The notes under the pieces: generated by a model | Databases searched by the model: none | What the model was told of the DNA's origin: nothing | The model's input: only the letters and a program-made list of their open reading frames with translations | Shown here: piece by piece, positions 35,732-43,291 of the stretch | Layout of the letters: each line of letters opens with the position of its first letter | How positions within the stretch are numbered: position 1 is the stretch's first letter | Source: Gammaproteobacteria bacterium 45_16_T64 | Lineage (GTDB): Bacteria; Pseudomonadota; Gammaproteobacteria; Pseudomonadales; Ketobacteraceae | Assembly: GCA_002162955.1 (NCBI GenBank) | Contig: MABD01000048.1 | Span: 1-64,000 of the forward strand | DNA: 64,000 nucleotides | Direction of reading: 5' to 3' | Made by a program: the position numbers and the translations under genes

Positions 35732-37128
35732 TAGAAACTGGCGTCGAAGCTAACGCTAACCAATGAAAAAGTATAATCATCCAGTTCTCCACCATTGGTT
35801 TGGTCACCTAACTCAAAATCATATCGCCGATCGTATTCTTCATAATGAACAAACAACGTAAAATCACGACCAAAGGATTTTGATATCTCTAGCTTTTTTG
35901 AAATGGCACCAAATCCTGCTAAGCGATAATCACTGGTGAGATAACCGTGTTCTGGAATCGTCTCAAAAAAAGTATCGTAAAAGTAGGCGCTATGCTGGGT
36001 ATAATATCGCACACCAGGCGACACTTGCCAACCTAAGCCCAGCCCCACATTCCATTTTAGCTCCATTGTGTGGGAGTAGACACCCCAATCATCGTCAGAA
36101 TAGCGATAGTCCGCGTGTAGCGCTGAATTGGTTGATTCAAAATAATGACTGAGTCGTAACAGTGAAATAATCTGGTTGCGGGATTCTGGTCGATTGTCTT
36201 TTTCTAAGCCAAAAACAAAGGCCGAAATTTCGGGAATATCAAATAATTTATTGAGAGCTGCGGTAATTCCAGAATCATTTAGAAACTGCACAACGCCAAG
36301 GTCGGTCAGTGTGCTGAAGAGTCCGGCAACATTAAGAATCGGATTGTCTAGATCCCTGAAGTCTGAAACATCTGTGAAACCCAAAAAATGCAATAATTCA
36401 GGAGAATAGATTAGCGCCTCATCTACAACCACAGATTTCTTATAAGGATCAGAAAGAAAACCTTCGCTATTCACATAGGTCACAGAGAATTGCAAAATAG
36501 TATCTCGGTTGATTACCTGCCCAATACCAATGCTGAATTCATCTTTTCGGCGATTATTAAATATAGACGGTTCTTCTAACAGCACATTGGGATTATACGA
36601 ATTCCAAACCTTATCGTCGCTATGACCGTAACCAAAAGAAAGGTTGGTTAGTTTGTCATTAATATCAATTTTAACACTGATATTACTGTAGTTTGATTCG
36701 TAATCATCTTCTTCAGAGGTGCCTAATTTAATGCTAGTCAAGCTGCCGTCACCGTAGTAACTCAGCGTACCTTCGTAGATATCCCGTTGATCTTCTATTG
36801 AAGCACCGGTTTCCAAAAATTGATGGGGTTTGCCTTCTCCATCCAAAAAATTCACCACAGGAGACGCACCGCTGGTGACGTCTTTGGTGGCGGTGAAGTT
36901 GGTTTCTAGACTCTGCCCTATGGGCACTGTAATCGATAGTTGGTCCGCCGTCACACTCATCCGGTCGCCGGATTCTTTATATTCCGTATGATGATAGCCA
37001 AAAGATACTTGGTCTGAGCGATAGCCTTGTTCGGCGGCCTGAGCGTTAATCCCCGGTAGCGCTAATGCTGCACCCATTAATGCGGTTAACGCTTCGCTCT
37101 TGTGTCCTTTTTTGTTAGTTACAGCCAC
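35731..37128 (-). CDS. DUF3570 outer-membrane beta-barrel-like protein
   Basis: 465 residues from GTG 37128, which has GGGAG nine bases upstream; ATG 37149 is the alternative. Signal peptide (MAVTNKKGHKSEALTALMGA to AQAAEQ) and alternating aromatic strands to a C-terminal Phe (VSVSFDASF). This is the DUF3570 pattern. It overlaps the upstream DUF4266 gene by 14 bp and is followed by apbE, an arrangement the two domains commonly share. Role unknown. Confidence 0.85.
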   Translation of the reverse strand: MAVTNKKGHKSEALTALMGAALALPGINAQAAEQGYRSDQVSFGYHHTEYKESGDRMSVTADQLSITVPIGQSLETNFTATKDVTSGASPVVNFLDGEGKPHQFLETGASIEDQRDIYEGTLSYYGDGSLTSIKLGTSEEDDYESNYSNISVKIDINDKLTNLSFGYGHSDDKVWNSYNPNVLLEEPSIFNNRRKDEFSIGIGQVINRDTILQFSVTYVNSEGFLSDPYKKSVVVDEALIYSPELLHFLGFTDVSDFRDLDNPILNVAGLFSTLTDLGVVQFLNDSGITAALNKLFDIPEISAFVFGLEKDNRPESRNQIISLLRLSHYFESTNSALHADYRYSDDDWGVYSHTMELKWNVGLGLGWQVSPGVRYYTQHSAYFYDTFFETIPEHGYLTSDYRLAGFGAISKKLEISKSFGRDFTLFVHYEEYDRRYDFELGDQTNGGELDDYTFSLVSVSFDASF

Positions 37129-37345
37129 AACCGCCGGCTCCCGTTCCATATCCACCTGCTGTGGATTCCTTTGCGCTATAAGTATGTTGTTCGAGTGTTG
37201 CTTGTGCACTACTGCGATCACGGGTCATGACGGGGTTGGCGAGGTGGCCTCGTTGCCAGACGCGGACTTTCTCTACGGTACAGCCACTAAGCATGGAGGT
37301 GCTTATGAGGGCAAACGTTAGACATGTGATCGATAGCTTTGGCAT
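37115..37345 (-). CDS. DUF4266 small lipoprotein
   Basis: 76 residues. Lipoprotein signal with lipobox LSGC (MPKLSITCLTFALISTSM, LSGC), then VRVWQRGHLANPVMTRD and a glycine-cysteine tail GTGAGGCGCN. This is the DUF4266 signature. It is the first gene of the DUF4266-DUF3570-apbE unit. The CGC tail could bind metal or a cofactor. Confidence 0.85.
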   Translation of the reverse strand: MPKLSITCLTFALISTSMLSGCTVEKVRVWQRGHLANPVMTRDRSSAQATLEQHTYSAKESTAGGYGTGAGGCGCN

Positions 37346-37573
37346 GGGTGCGGTACTCCATAATCATAGACGATATGGTGATTGTCTAGGCAATCCTTAT
37401 AGCGGCTGAGAATAAACGTCCTAATTGAGAAAGTCTACGGTATTACTGTTACTGTGTGGGGTGGTTCGTCCTAGAGTGCTTAGGGCTAATGCTAGGATCG
37501 TTGTTTTGGCGGGGTTTTTGTCGTTATGAATCAGTAAGGTAGTAGTTTTCTAACTGATGGGTGATCACGCTTT

Positions 37574-38191
37574 ATGAATACACATACATTTCTATCCTTG
37601 ATCCAAAATAACTATGATTTTGAACGTGCCAACACAATTTTTTCCGAGATCAATCTTAAAAAGTGTTGGAAACAGTGGCTGACTGCGGAGTTTGTGCACC
37701 TATTGAATAATGTCGGGGGGCCACAGCTTGTACAAACTGAGGAGCAATACTTGGGTCTTCAGGATAGTGAGGGTGTGCAACAATACCTATCGTATCAAAA
37801 GAAGGTAGGGGTGGATGTCGTAAAAGAGAAGCGTACTGCCTCTCGGTGTGATTTTGGTTTTGAGTTGGATAACGCAAGGCATCTTTTTGAAATTCGATGT
37901 GGTACCAGTACGCCGTCGTTTAACAAGAAAGAACTAACGAAATTTGAAGAAGATATTGACCGAATAGATGCATTAAAAAAGAGCAACCCCACACTGTCAC
38001 TAAAAGCACTGTTTGCATTCTATGGGGTGGTATCCAATAAAGACGCGGTGCTATTTAAGGATATCGATAATAGCTTACGATGTGCTTATGTTCTTGATAC
38101 TAGTTTGCAGGGTAGTTCGAGCATTTCAAGGTTAAGCCATCTTAAAAGAGAAGGGGAGCCACGCCTATGTCTTGTGGCTTATCATGCGTAG
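37574..38191 (+). CDS. Unknown protein, possible PD-(D/E)XK-like nuclease fold
   Basis: 205 residues, no family recognised. The segment RCDFGFELDNARHLFEIRCG has the order Asp, then hydrophobic strand, then Glu-x-Arg/Lys as in the PD-(D/E)XK core. Before it lies KKVGVDVVKEKRTAS, and after it acidic helices. It has a good start but a weak ribosome site. It converges with the R-body operon across a hairpin. Nuclease function is only a suggestion. Confidence 0.55.
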   Translation: MNTHTFLSLIQNNYDFERANTIFSEINLKKCWKQWLTAEFVHLLNNVGGPQLVQTEEQYLGLQDSEGVQQYLSYQKKVGVDVVKEKRTASRCDFGFELDNARHLFEIRCGTSTPSFNKKELTKFEEDIDRIDALKKSNPTLSLKALFAFYGVVSNKDAVLFKDIDNSLRCAYVLDTSLQGSSSISRLSHLKREGEPRLCLVAYHA

Positions 38192-38256
38192 TTATTTTGG
38201 TATAACCGCAGAACTATAGCAAAGATCAAAAGAGTGTAATGATTGTTTTATTCTGA

Positions 38257-38293
38257 CTATTAGTAAATTCTCATTCTGGGGGTTTACTAATAG
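38257..38293. terminator. Hairpin at the end of the R-body operon
   Basis: CTATTAGTAAA (38257-38267) and its exact complement (38283-38293) with a 15-base loop. It lies between the converging 205-residue gene and the last reb gene and can serve both. The T tract is weak. Confidence 0.55.
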
Positions 38294-38309
38294 AGGTTCA
38301 ATTCCTAGA

Positions 38310-38576
38310 CTACGAAAAATCCTTAAGTATCTTTGCGGACTTCTCACCTACATCAGCAAAATTCTCAGTTGCTTTGACAAGGGCTTTTTGAGCTTCTTGG
38401 ATAACCGTGACGTATTTAGGTTCACCCGTAGCGAGTAATTGCGCCAGAGCGACACCAATGGCGGTACTGGTTATTGTACTTAGGTTACGTAAGTTATCGG
38501 CGGCATCCTGAACAGCAATGGCAGTGCTTTGCGCAACAGCTTGTTGAGCTTTAGAGAGGGAGGCGTTATCAGACAT
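38310..38576 (-). CDS. R-body operon small protein, family B copy 1
   Basis: 88 residues. Paralogue of the protein at 40083: shared core QQAVAQSTAIAVQDAADNLR-NLS, TAIGVALAQLLATGEPKY and IQEAQKALVKATENFADVGE. All-helical, alanine-rich, no signal peptide. It is related to RebB in composition but lacks the VNEQITDS start. Last gene of the operon. This second small family is present twice and may be an R-body subunit or assembly factor. Confidence 0.75.
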   Translation of the reverse strand: MSDNASLSKAQQAVAQSTAIAVQDAADNLRNLSTITSTAIGVALAQLLATGEPKYVTVIQEAQKALVKATENFADVGEKSAKILKDFS

Positions 38577-38621
38577 GGTAGTAGGATTTCCCTAGTGTTC
38601 GCGGGGCGACAACTAGAGGTA

Positions 38622-38804
38622 TTAACCTCCGCCTTTTGAAAGTATGAGTGCACAAGAAGAGGATATGGATGCGTTGGTTACGGTTTGCATGCTATGTTGA
38701 ATGGTGATCGCGTTTTGCATCATTAATCCAATGGTATCGGCCATGCTGGCTTCACTTAGCTGGCTAATGATTTCAGTGACATCCTTGATTTCTTGTTCTG
38801 CCAT
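38622..38804 (-). CDS. Short RebB-like protein
   Basis: 60 residues. The core ADTIGLMMQNAITIQHSMQT and VTNASISSSCALIL follows the RebB pattern: a helix with Asn-Ala, then a polar pair, then a small-residue helix. It ends in GGG. It is preceded by a perfect hairpin after rebB4. Confidence 0.7.
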   Translation of the reverse strand: MAEQEIKDVTEIISQLSEASMADTIGLMMQNAITIQHSMQTVTNASISSSCALILSKGGG

Positions 38805-38839
38805 GGGAAAACCATTTCACGTAGAGAAAAATAAAGATA

Positions 38840-38871
38840 CCAAGGTAAGCCGTGTTGATGGCTTACCTTGG
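38840..38871 (-). terminator. Intra-operon hairpin after fourth rebB
   Basis: CCAAGGTAAGCC (38840-38851) and its perfect complement (38860-38871) with loop GTGTTGAT. On the minus strand it is followed by TATCTTTATTTTT. It probably attenuates or processes the mRNA between the rebB and the 60-residue gene. Confidence 0.7.
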
Positions 38872-38877
38872 ATGAAA

Positions 38878-39147
38878 TTACGAATCCTTATCAACGATAC
38901 TTTCTGCGGCTCGACCCAGTACCGCGGTTCCTATCGCAGTAAGAGAATTGACGCCCTGTACGGTTGCTGCTTGCATTGTGATGCCCGCATGTTGTTGTGA
39001 TGCAGCAGCGTTGGCACTTGCGTTGGATAGGGCAAGTCCCATGGCGGTATAGAGGTTACCCATCGCCATGGCGGGAGTTTCTGCCAGTACTTTGGTGTTG
39101 ACCTGTGTTACGGAGTCAGTGATTTGTTCGTTTACAGTGGTAGCCAT
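38878..39147 (-). CDS. rebB: RebB-family R-body protein, copy 4
   Basis: 89 residues. The RebB/killing-trait pattern (Pfam PF11747): VNEQITDSVTQVNTKVLAET, then PAMAMGNLYTAMGLALSNAS, QQHAGITMQAATVQGVNSLT and a C-terminal acidic DKDS. RebB proteins assemble into R-bodies, coiled protein ribbons that extend and rupture membranes. The copy is more divergent in the middle (LYTAMGLALSNASANAAAS) than copies 1-3. Confidence 0.88.
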   Translation of the reverse strand: MATTVNEQITDSVTQVNTKVLAETPAMAMGNLYTAMGLALSNASANAAASQQHAGITMQAATVQGVNSLTAIGTAVLGRAAESIVDKDS

Positions 39148-39194
39148 TGTGTATTTTCCTATGGGGTTTATGAACTTAATTGTTGAGGTTGAGA

Positions 39195-39452
39195 CTATTT
39201 TTTGGGTTGAATCGCCTGAAGCTTCTGTTCGATATCCTTCATCGAAGAATCAAGCTCGTCGTTAATATCTTTCATTGTTTGCGTTACTTTTTCGCTAATA
39301 TTTTTCGCATCGACAAATGCACTGAACGCCTCTATGTTTTGCTTGTTCTTTTTCATGAGATCACCGACAGACTGATTTTGTTCTTTTGTCATACTGCGTA
39401 CTTGTGTTAGGTGAGTATCTACGTCATCGATGATTGACTTTAGGGAGCTCAT
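39195..39452 (-). CDS. Coiled-coil protein of the R-body operon
   Basis: 85 residues, no RebB core. Long charged helices with hydrophobic heptads (DDVDTHLTQVRSMTKEQNQS and VTQTMKDINDELDSSMKDIE), ending LQAIQPKK. It could be an assembly or scaffold factor. Its stop is 47 bp upstream of rebB copy 4, and its ATG overlaps the preceding gene's stop. Confidence 0.7.
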   Translation of the reverse strand: MSSLKSIIDDVDTHLTQVRSMTKEQNQSVGDLMKKNKQNIEAFSAFVDAKNISEKVTQTMKDINDELDSSMKDIEQKLQAIQPKK

Positions 39453-39913
39453 TTGTCAGAACCCTCTTCCACTGAAGTAGGCTCCGCTGTAGATTCCGTT
39501 TCGGTCGGAATAGGCGTCTCGGGGGTTTCGTCAACCGTTGTTTTAGGTTTCTTTTTCATGAAATTTTTAATTTTTAGCCATTTCTTGGGCGTTTCAGGTT
39601 TGTTGATTTCGTCACTATTGTTGCCCCCTGTACCCCCTTTGTCATCGGGTGCGGTATCTTCTGTTTTCTTGTCATCGGAATCTTTGGATGAGGCAATAGG
39701 CTGAGGTGACTGTAATAATCTTGCACAGGCATTGGTAATCGATGCGGATGCGGTCATCTGTGCGCTTTGTTGATTTAATACGGCGTTATGCATAGATAAG
39801 CCAAGGGTTTCCGCAAAGGTTGTTTCGACTAAACCGGTTGCCTGACTGGAAAAAGGGTTATCTGTTCCTGTACTTGAACTGTTGGGTTGGGTGGGGCTAC
39901 TGTCGTCGCTCAT
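39449..39913 (-). CDS. RebB-like protein with disordered charged tail
   Basis: 154 residues in two parts. Residues 25-65 resemble RebB: FAETLGLSMHNAVLNQQSAQ and TASASITNACARLLQS. Residues 75-154 are low-complexity and charged: Asp/Lys/Thr runs, a basic patch WLKIKNFMKKKPKTT, then a Pro/Thr/Glu repeat-like end (ETPIPTETESTAEPTSVE). The tail may control assembly or interact with membrane. It overlaps the coiled-coil gene by 4 bp (ATGA). Confidence 0.7.
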   Translation of the reverse strand: MSDDSSPTQPNSSSTGTDNPFSSQATGLVETTFAETLGLSMHNAVLNQQSAQMTASASITNACARLLQSPQPIASSKDSDDKKTEDTAPDDKGGTGGNNSDEINKPETPKKWLKIKNFMKKKPKTTVDETPETPIPTETESTAEPTSVEEGSDK

Positions 39914-40082
39914 GAATCGCTCCTGAATATGTTGGGTTGAATAGCTTGCAAGAACCGGGCATGTGCAACTAAAGTAGTTAAAAATGAAATTGCTTAATCG
40001 GGCTAAACGACGAATTATTAGGAATAAATACTTGTCTCTATAGTGCTCTTATCGTATGCCTATATCGATACTATCTCTCCGC
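39914..40082. other. Spacer within the R-body operon
   Basis: 169 bp between the tailed RebB-like gene and family B copy 2. It is the longest gap between reb structural genes and could hold an internal promoter. None was recognised. Confidence 0.35.
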
Positions 40083-40379
40083 CTAATCTTCCGATTTTTC
40101 ATGCAGCACCGTGGCAATTTTTTCGCCGACAGCACTAAAGTTCTCAGCACCGCGGGTAACGACTTGTTGGGCTTCTTGAATGATATCGCTAAATTTGGTG
40201 TCGCCAGTTTCAATGTACTGAGATAAAGCAACGCCTATGGCGGTGGTACTAAGCGTGTTGAGATTTCGCAAATTATCCGTCGCGTCGGCTAGTGCCAATG
40301 CAGTTGATTGGGCAATGGATTGTTGTGCATTGCTAACGGCAGTTTGGCCGGGTTCGGGTGGTTGATTGACATTTGACAT
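40083..40379 (-). CDS. R-body operon small protein, family B copy 2
   Basis: 98 residues, paralogue of the 88-residue protein at 38310: QQSIAQSTALALADATDNLR, NTLSTTAIGVALSQYIETGD and a C-terminal GAENFSAVGEKIATVL. A longer Pro-rich N terminus (SNVNQPPEPGQTA) distinguishes it. The two copies bracket the lower half of the operon, so subunits may act as a heteropair. Confidence 0.75.
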   Translation of the reverse strand: MSNVNQPPEPGQTAVSNAQQSIAQSTALALADATDNLRNLNTLSTTAIGVALSQYIETGDTKFSDIIQEAQQVVTRGAENFSAVGEKIATVLHEKSED

Positions 40380-40429
40380 GGTTGATTTCCGGATAGAATG
40401 AGGAAAGGTTTGTATCGTAGATGAAAGTG

Positions 40430-40468
40430 TAAGTCTCTATTTTGCGGTTAATACAAAATAGAGACTTA
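40430..40468 (-). terminator. Intra-operon hairpin after third rebB
   Basis: A perfect 15-bp stem, TAAGTCTCTATTTTG (40430-40444) with its complement (40454-40468), loop CGGTTAATA. A second small TAGACT/AGTCTA hairpin follows at 40471-40487. It probably sets the ratio between upstream rebB genes and downstream genes. Confidence 0.7.
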
Positions 40469-40487
40469 ATTAGACTAATACAGTCTA

Positions 40488-40751
40488 TTAGCTATCTTTC
40501 TCGATAATACCTTCAGCACTACGTCCAATCACAGAGCTACCGATAGACATCAAGGAGTTTACACCCTGTACTGTTGCAGCTTGCATAGTAATCTGAGCTT
40601 GCTGTTGAGCTGCAGTAGCGTTATGGGCTGCAGTGCCTAAAGCTTGGCTTGTAGACATAAGTAAGTTGCCCATCGCCATTGCTGGAGTTTCGCCTACAAC
40701 TTTAGTGTTAACTTGAGTTACCGAATCAGTTACTTGTTCATTTACTGGCAT
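40488..40751 (-). CDS. rebB: RebB-family R-body protein, copy 3
   Basis: 87 residues from ATG 40751 (AGGA eight bases upstream); the frame to 40796 has no support. MPVNEQVTDSVTQVNTKVVG, PAMAMGNLLMSTSQALGTAA, QQQAQITMQAATVQGVNSLM and a C-terminal EGIIEKDS. Full RebB pattern. Confidence 0.9.
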   Translation of the reverse strand: MPVNEQVTDSVTQVNTKVVGETPAMAMGNLLMSTSQALGTAAHNATAAQQQAQITMQAATVQGVNSLMSIGSSVIGRSAEGIIEKDS

Positions 40752-40817
40752 AATAATTTCCTGTATTTTCTTAAGTTTAAGGTAATGTGTTTTCACACAT
40801 TGGGGTTAAAGGCTGGA

Positions 40818-41078
40818 TTAGCCTTCTTCGAGAATGGATTCGGCGCCGCGTCCTACAACTGCGGTACCGATGGCCATAAGCGAATTAATACCCTGCACCG
40901 TTGCAGATTGCATGGTGGTCTGGGCTTGTTGTTGTGCAGCCGACGCATTAAGTGCGGCGGTGCTTAGGGCTTGGCTAGTTGGCATCAACAAATTAGCCAT
41001 TGCTTGCGCTGGCGTTCCTCCGATTGTGCTGGTGCTTACTTGAGTGATTGAATCGGTAATCTGCTCGTTTACTGGCAT
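40818..41078 (-). CDS. rebB: RebB-family R-body protein, copy 2
   Basis: 86 residues: VNEQITDSITQVSTSTIGGT, PAQAMANLLMPTSQALSTAA, QQQAQTTMQSATVQGINSLM and AVVGRGAESILEEG. Differences from copies 1 and 3 cluster near residues 14-22, while the helical core is nearly identical. It has its own ribosome site (GGAATATTACTATG). Confidence 0.9.
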   Translation of the reverse strand: MPVNEQITDSITQVSTSTIGGTPAQAMANLLMPTSQALSTAALNASAAQQQAQTTMQSATVQGINSLMAIGTAVVGRGAESILEEG

Positions 41079-41141
41079 AGTAATATTCCAAATAAATCTG
41101 ACGTTGAATGGCTAGAATATTGAAGGTTAGTGATTAGGGTA

Positions 41142-41402
41142 TTATCCCTTTTCAATAATCTCTTCTGACGCTCTACCAATTACGGCGGTGCCTGTAGCCA
41201 TCAGGGAGTTAACACCCTGAACTGTTGCTGCTTGCATAGTGATGCCGCCTTGTTGATTTCCAGCAGTGGCATTTAACGCAACAGTGCTCAAGGCTTGGCT
41301 GCTGGCTAACAACATGTTTCCCATTGCCATCGCAGGTGTTTCACCTACTACCTTGGTATTAACTTGTGTCATTGAATCGGTGATCTGTTCGTTTACTGGC
41401 AT
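41142..41402 (-). CDS. rebB: RebB-family R-body protein, copy 1
   Basis: 86 residues: VNEQITDSMTQVNTKVVGET, PAMAMGNMLLASSQALSTVA, NATAGNQQGGITMQAATVQG and IGRASEEIIEKG. First full RebB in the operon. The ribosome site is AGAGGAATATATC. Confidence 0.9.
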   Translation of the reverse strand: MPVNEQITDSMTQVNTKVVGETPAMAMGNMLLASSQALSTVALNATAGNQQGGITMQAATVQGVNSLMATGTAVIGRASEEIIEKG

Positions 41403-41489
41403 GATATATTCCTCTAATGTAAAAGTTGGTCTTCCTAAAAGGTCAACCTTGGTTTTCCAGAGATGTATCGAAGGACGATATTCACTGAA

Positions 41490-41711
41490 TTATTTTTTCG
41501 AATAGGCAGCGCCCATCGCATGTAAAAGTCCGGCACTAACTGCTGTATTCGCATTGATAATTACATTCTGTTGTTGTTGTGCGAACGTTGCATTTTGGGC
41601 AGCGTTTGCGAGTGCTTGTGCGGTAACTTGAACGAGCATTGAGCGAGAAATTGATGGTGCATATTTCGCTACAAGTTCGTTGCAGATATCTTGTGGAGAT
41701 TGTTCGTCCAA
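41490..41711 (-). CDS. Short RebB-like protein, first structural gene
   Basis: 73 residues with a TTG start at 41711 supported by GAGG seven bases upstream. A divergent N terminus (MDEQSPQDICNELVAKYAPS) is followed by a RebB-like core LVQVTAQALANAAQNATFAQ, then QQQNVIINANTAVSAGLL. First gene after the regulator, 104 bp away. Confidence 0.8.
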   Translation of the reverse strand: MDEQSPQDICNELVAKYAPSISRSMLVQVTAQALANAAQNATFAQQQQNVIINANTAVSAGLLHAMGAAYSKK

Positions 41712-41815
41712 GGTAGAACCTCTTCAATATCAATATATTTACATAATAATTCGTGTGGTAATTTGGTAATAGGTCGTTTGTACGGTTAACTGCTTCGATC
41801 CTATTGAGTGATTAA

Positions 41816-43291
41816 TTACTGTAGAATTCTTGTTTTCTTTACGCTGTTTTTGTAGTTTCGAGGTGTCATGTTAGTATGGCGTTTAAATATTTTTTCAAAA
41901 TGACTTAGATCTCCGAAGCCAACTTCTAGTGAAGCATCGGTGATTCTTTTATGTGGGTACGTTTGGAATAGACACTTGGCGTGTTCTATCCGTATTTCTG
42001 CAAGTATTTTTTTGAAACTTTTATTTAGGTGGTTCTTAAATAGGAAAGAAAGGTGTGATGCACTGACATGTGCGCTATTGGCTAGATCATCAAGAGTGAT
42101 GTTGTCGTAATAATTTTCAGCAAGAAAAATTAGCGATTTTTCTAAACTCTTATGTAAAGTGGAAAGATGTCTATAATCATTCTTGATTAGGCTTTCAATA
42201 ATGTCATCGTGGGTAATGACATCGTAGGTATCACTATCATTTTCGTATCTGATAATTTCTGGCAGTAGAGAGTGTAGTTCGTTCAATTTTATTGGGTTAC
42301 TATTGGCGAATGTAAGCAGCTTTATTATGACTCGCTCTAACTGTATAAAATTACCTGGCCAGTCGAAATTGTATAGTTCTTGGAGCGTTGATTCTGACAG
42401 TGTTTGCAGGTCAAATTGACGATACCTAAGTAGTAAAAGGTTTACCATATAGGGTATATCTTCTTTCCTTTCCTTTAATGGTGGTATATGTATTTTAAGA
42501 AAATCTAGCGCGGTATAGAGCTGGCGATAAAAATCACCATTGTTGACTTGGGAATGTAATGGCTTAGTCGACGATACGATGATCTTAACGTCGGATGCCA
42601 ATTTTCCTATAAGAAGGCTTTGCTGTGAAAGAGATAGTTCATTGATTTCATGGAGATACAGGGTGCCACCCATTGCTTGTTCCCAGCTCTGCATCAATCG
42701 TTGATCAAATGAAACATGGTTGCTTGTTGAGCAATCAATTTCAACATATGGAGTTCCAGGAGTAGGGCTATTGCTATGGATTGCATGGGCGATTGCGGAC
42801 ATTTCATTGCCAATATCCCCTTCAATGATAACGGGAAAGCTTGCGCTCGCTGCTTTTTCTATAAAGCTCTCAAGTTTAAGTGATTGTTGGCTATATCCGA
42901 TGAGTACGGGGCGCTGGCTATAGGATTGCCCAGCGCTTTCATTGGTTTTAAAACGTTTAAATAGCAGTGCCATTGTCTTTGTTATTTGTGGGAAATTAAT
43001 GAGTTCATTGTTGGAATGGAATTTTTCCTTCTCGCATAACAGGTCCCCAATGATCTTTCTCTGATACAGAATAGGGATGGATTTACACTTGTCCTTATTG
43101 GTCTTGCCGAATTCGAATGAGAGTTCAAGAGATTTTAGTGGGGTGTCTATCTCGTTGTTTTTATAGAATCTGATGGCGCCATCTTTTATATTGGCCTTAT
43201 CCATAACCTCGGTTAAGAAGTGTTGTAGCTGAGTTTGATTTTCACTGATATTTTGGTGGCCAAGATTTTTATTATTCGAACCGAGTTTCAT
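41816..43291 (-). CDS. Regulator: degenerate sigma54-activator-type AAA+ domain plus AraC HTH
   Basis: 491 residues. The N-terminal third has a GAF-like end (IPILYQRKIIGDLLCEKEKF). Residues about 125-345 follow the sigma54 activator AAA+ layout, but key sites are lost. The Walker A region reads EGDIGNEMS (157-165) with no GKT/S. Walker B has His214 in GTLYLHEINELS in place of the usual Asp. GAFTGA is absent. The tail retains LKERKEDIPYMVNLLLLRYR and FDWPGNFIQLERVI. The C-terminal about 100 residues are an AraC-type double HTH (ITLDDLANSAHVSASHLSFL, ITDASLEVGFGDLSHFEKIF) in place of the usual Fis-type HTH. It is likely to activate the reb operon just downstream, without ATPase-driven sigma54 remodelling. 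Confidence 0.85.
   Translation of the reverse strand: MKLGSNNKNLGHQNISENQTQLQHFLTEVMDKANIKDGAIRFYKNNEIDTPLKSLELSFEFGKTNKDKCKSIPILYQRKIIGDLLCEKEKFHSNNELINFPQITKTMALLFKRFKTNESAGQSYSQRPVLIGYSQQSLKLESFIEKAASASFPVIIEGDIGNEMSAIAHAIHSNSPTPGTPYVEIDCSTSNHVSFDQRLMQSWEQAMGGTLYLHEINELSLSQQSLLIGKLASDVKIIVSSTKPLHSQVNNGDFYRQLYTALDFLKIHIPPLKERKEDIPYMVNLLLLRYRQFDLQTLSESTLQELYNFDWPGNFIQLERVIIKLLTFANSNPIKLNELHSLLPEIIRYENDSDTYDVITHDDIIESLIKNDYRHLSTLHKSLEKSLIFLAENYYDNITLDDLANSAHVSASHLSFLFKNHLNKSFKKILAEIRIEHAKCLFQTYPHKRITDASLEVGFGDLSHFEKIFKRHTNMTPRNYKNSVKKTRILQ

Noticed and set aside
38310-41711. Possible CRISPR or repeat array
   Set aside because: The repetitiveness comes from paralogous RebB-like coding genes with diverged spacers, not from short identical repeats with unique spacers.
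41712-41815. Sigma54 -24/-12 promoter for the reb genes
   Set aside because: No GG/GC element pair with the needed spacing was found in the gap after the regulator.
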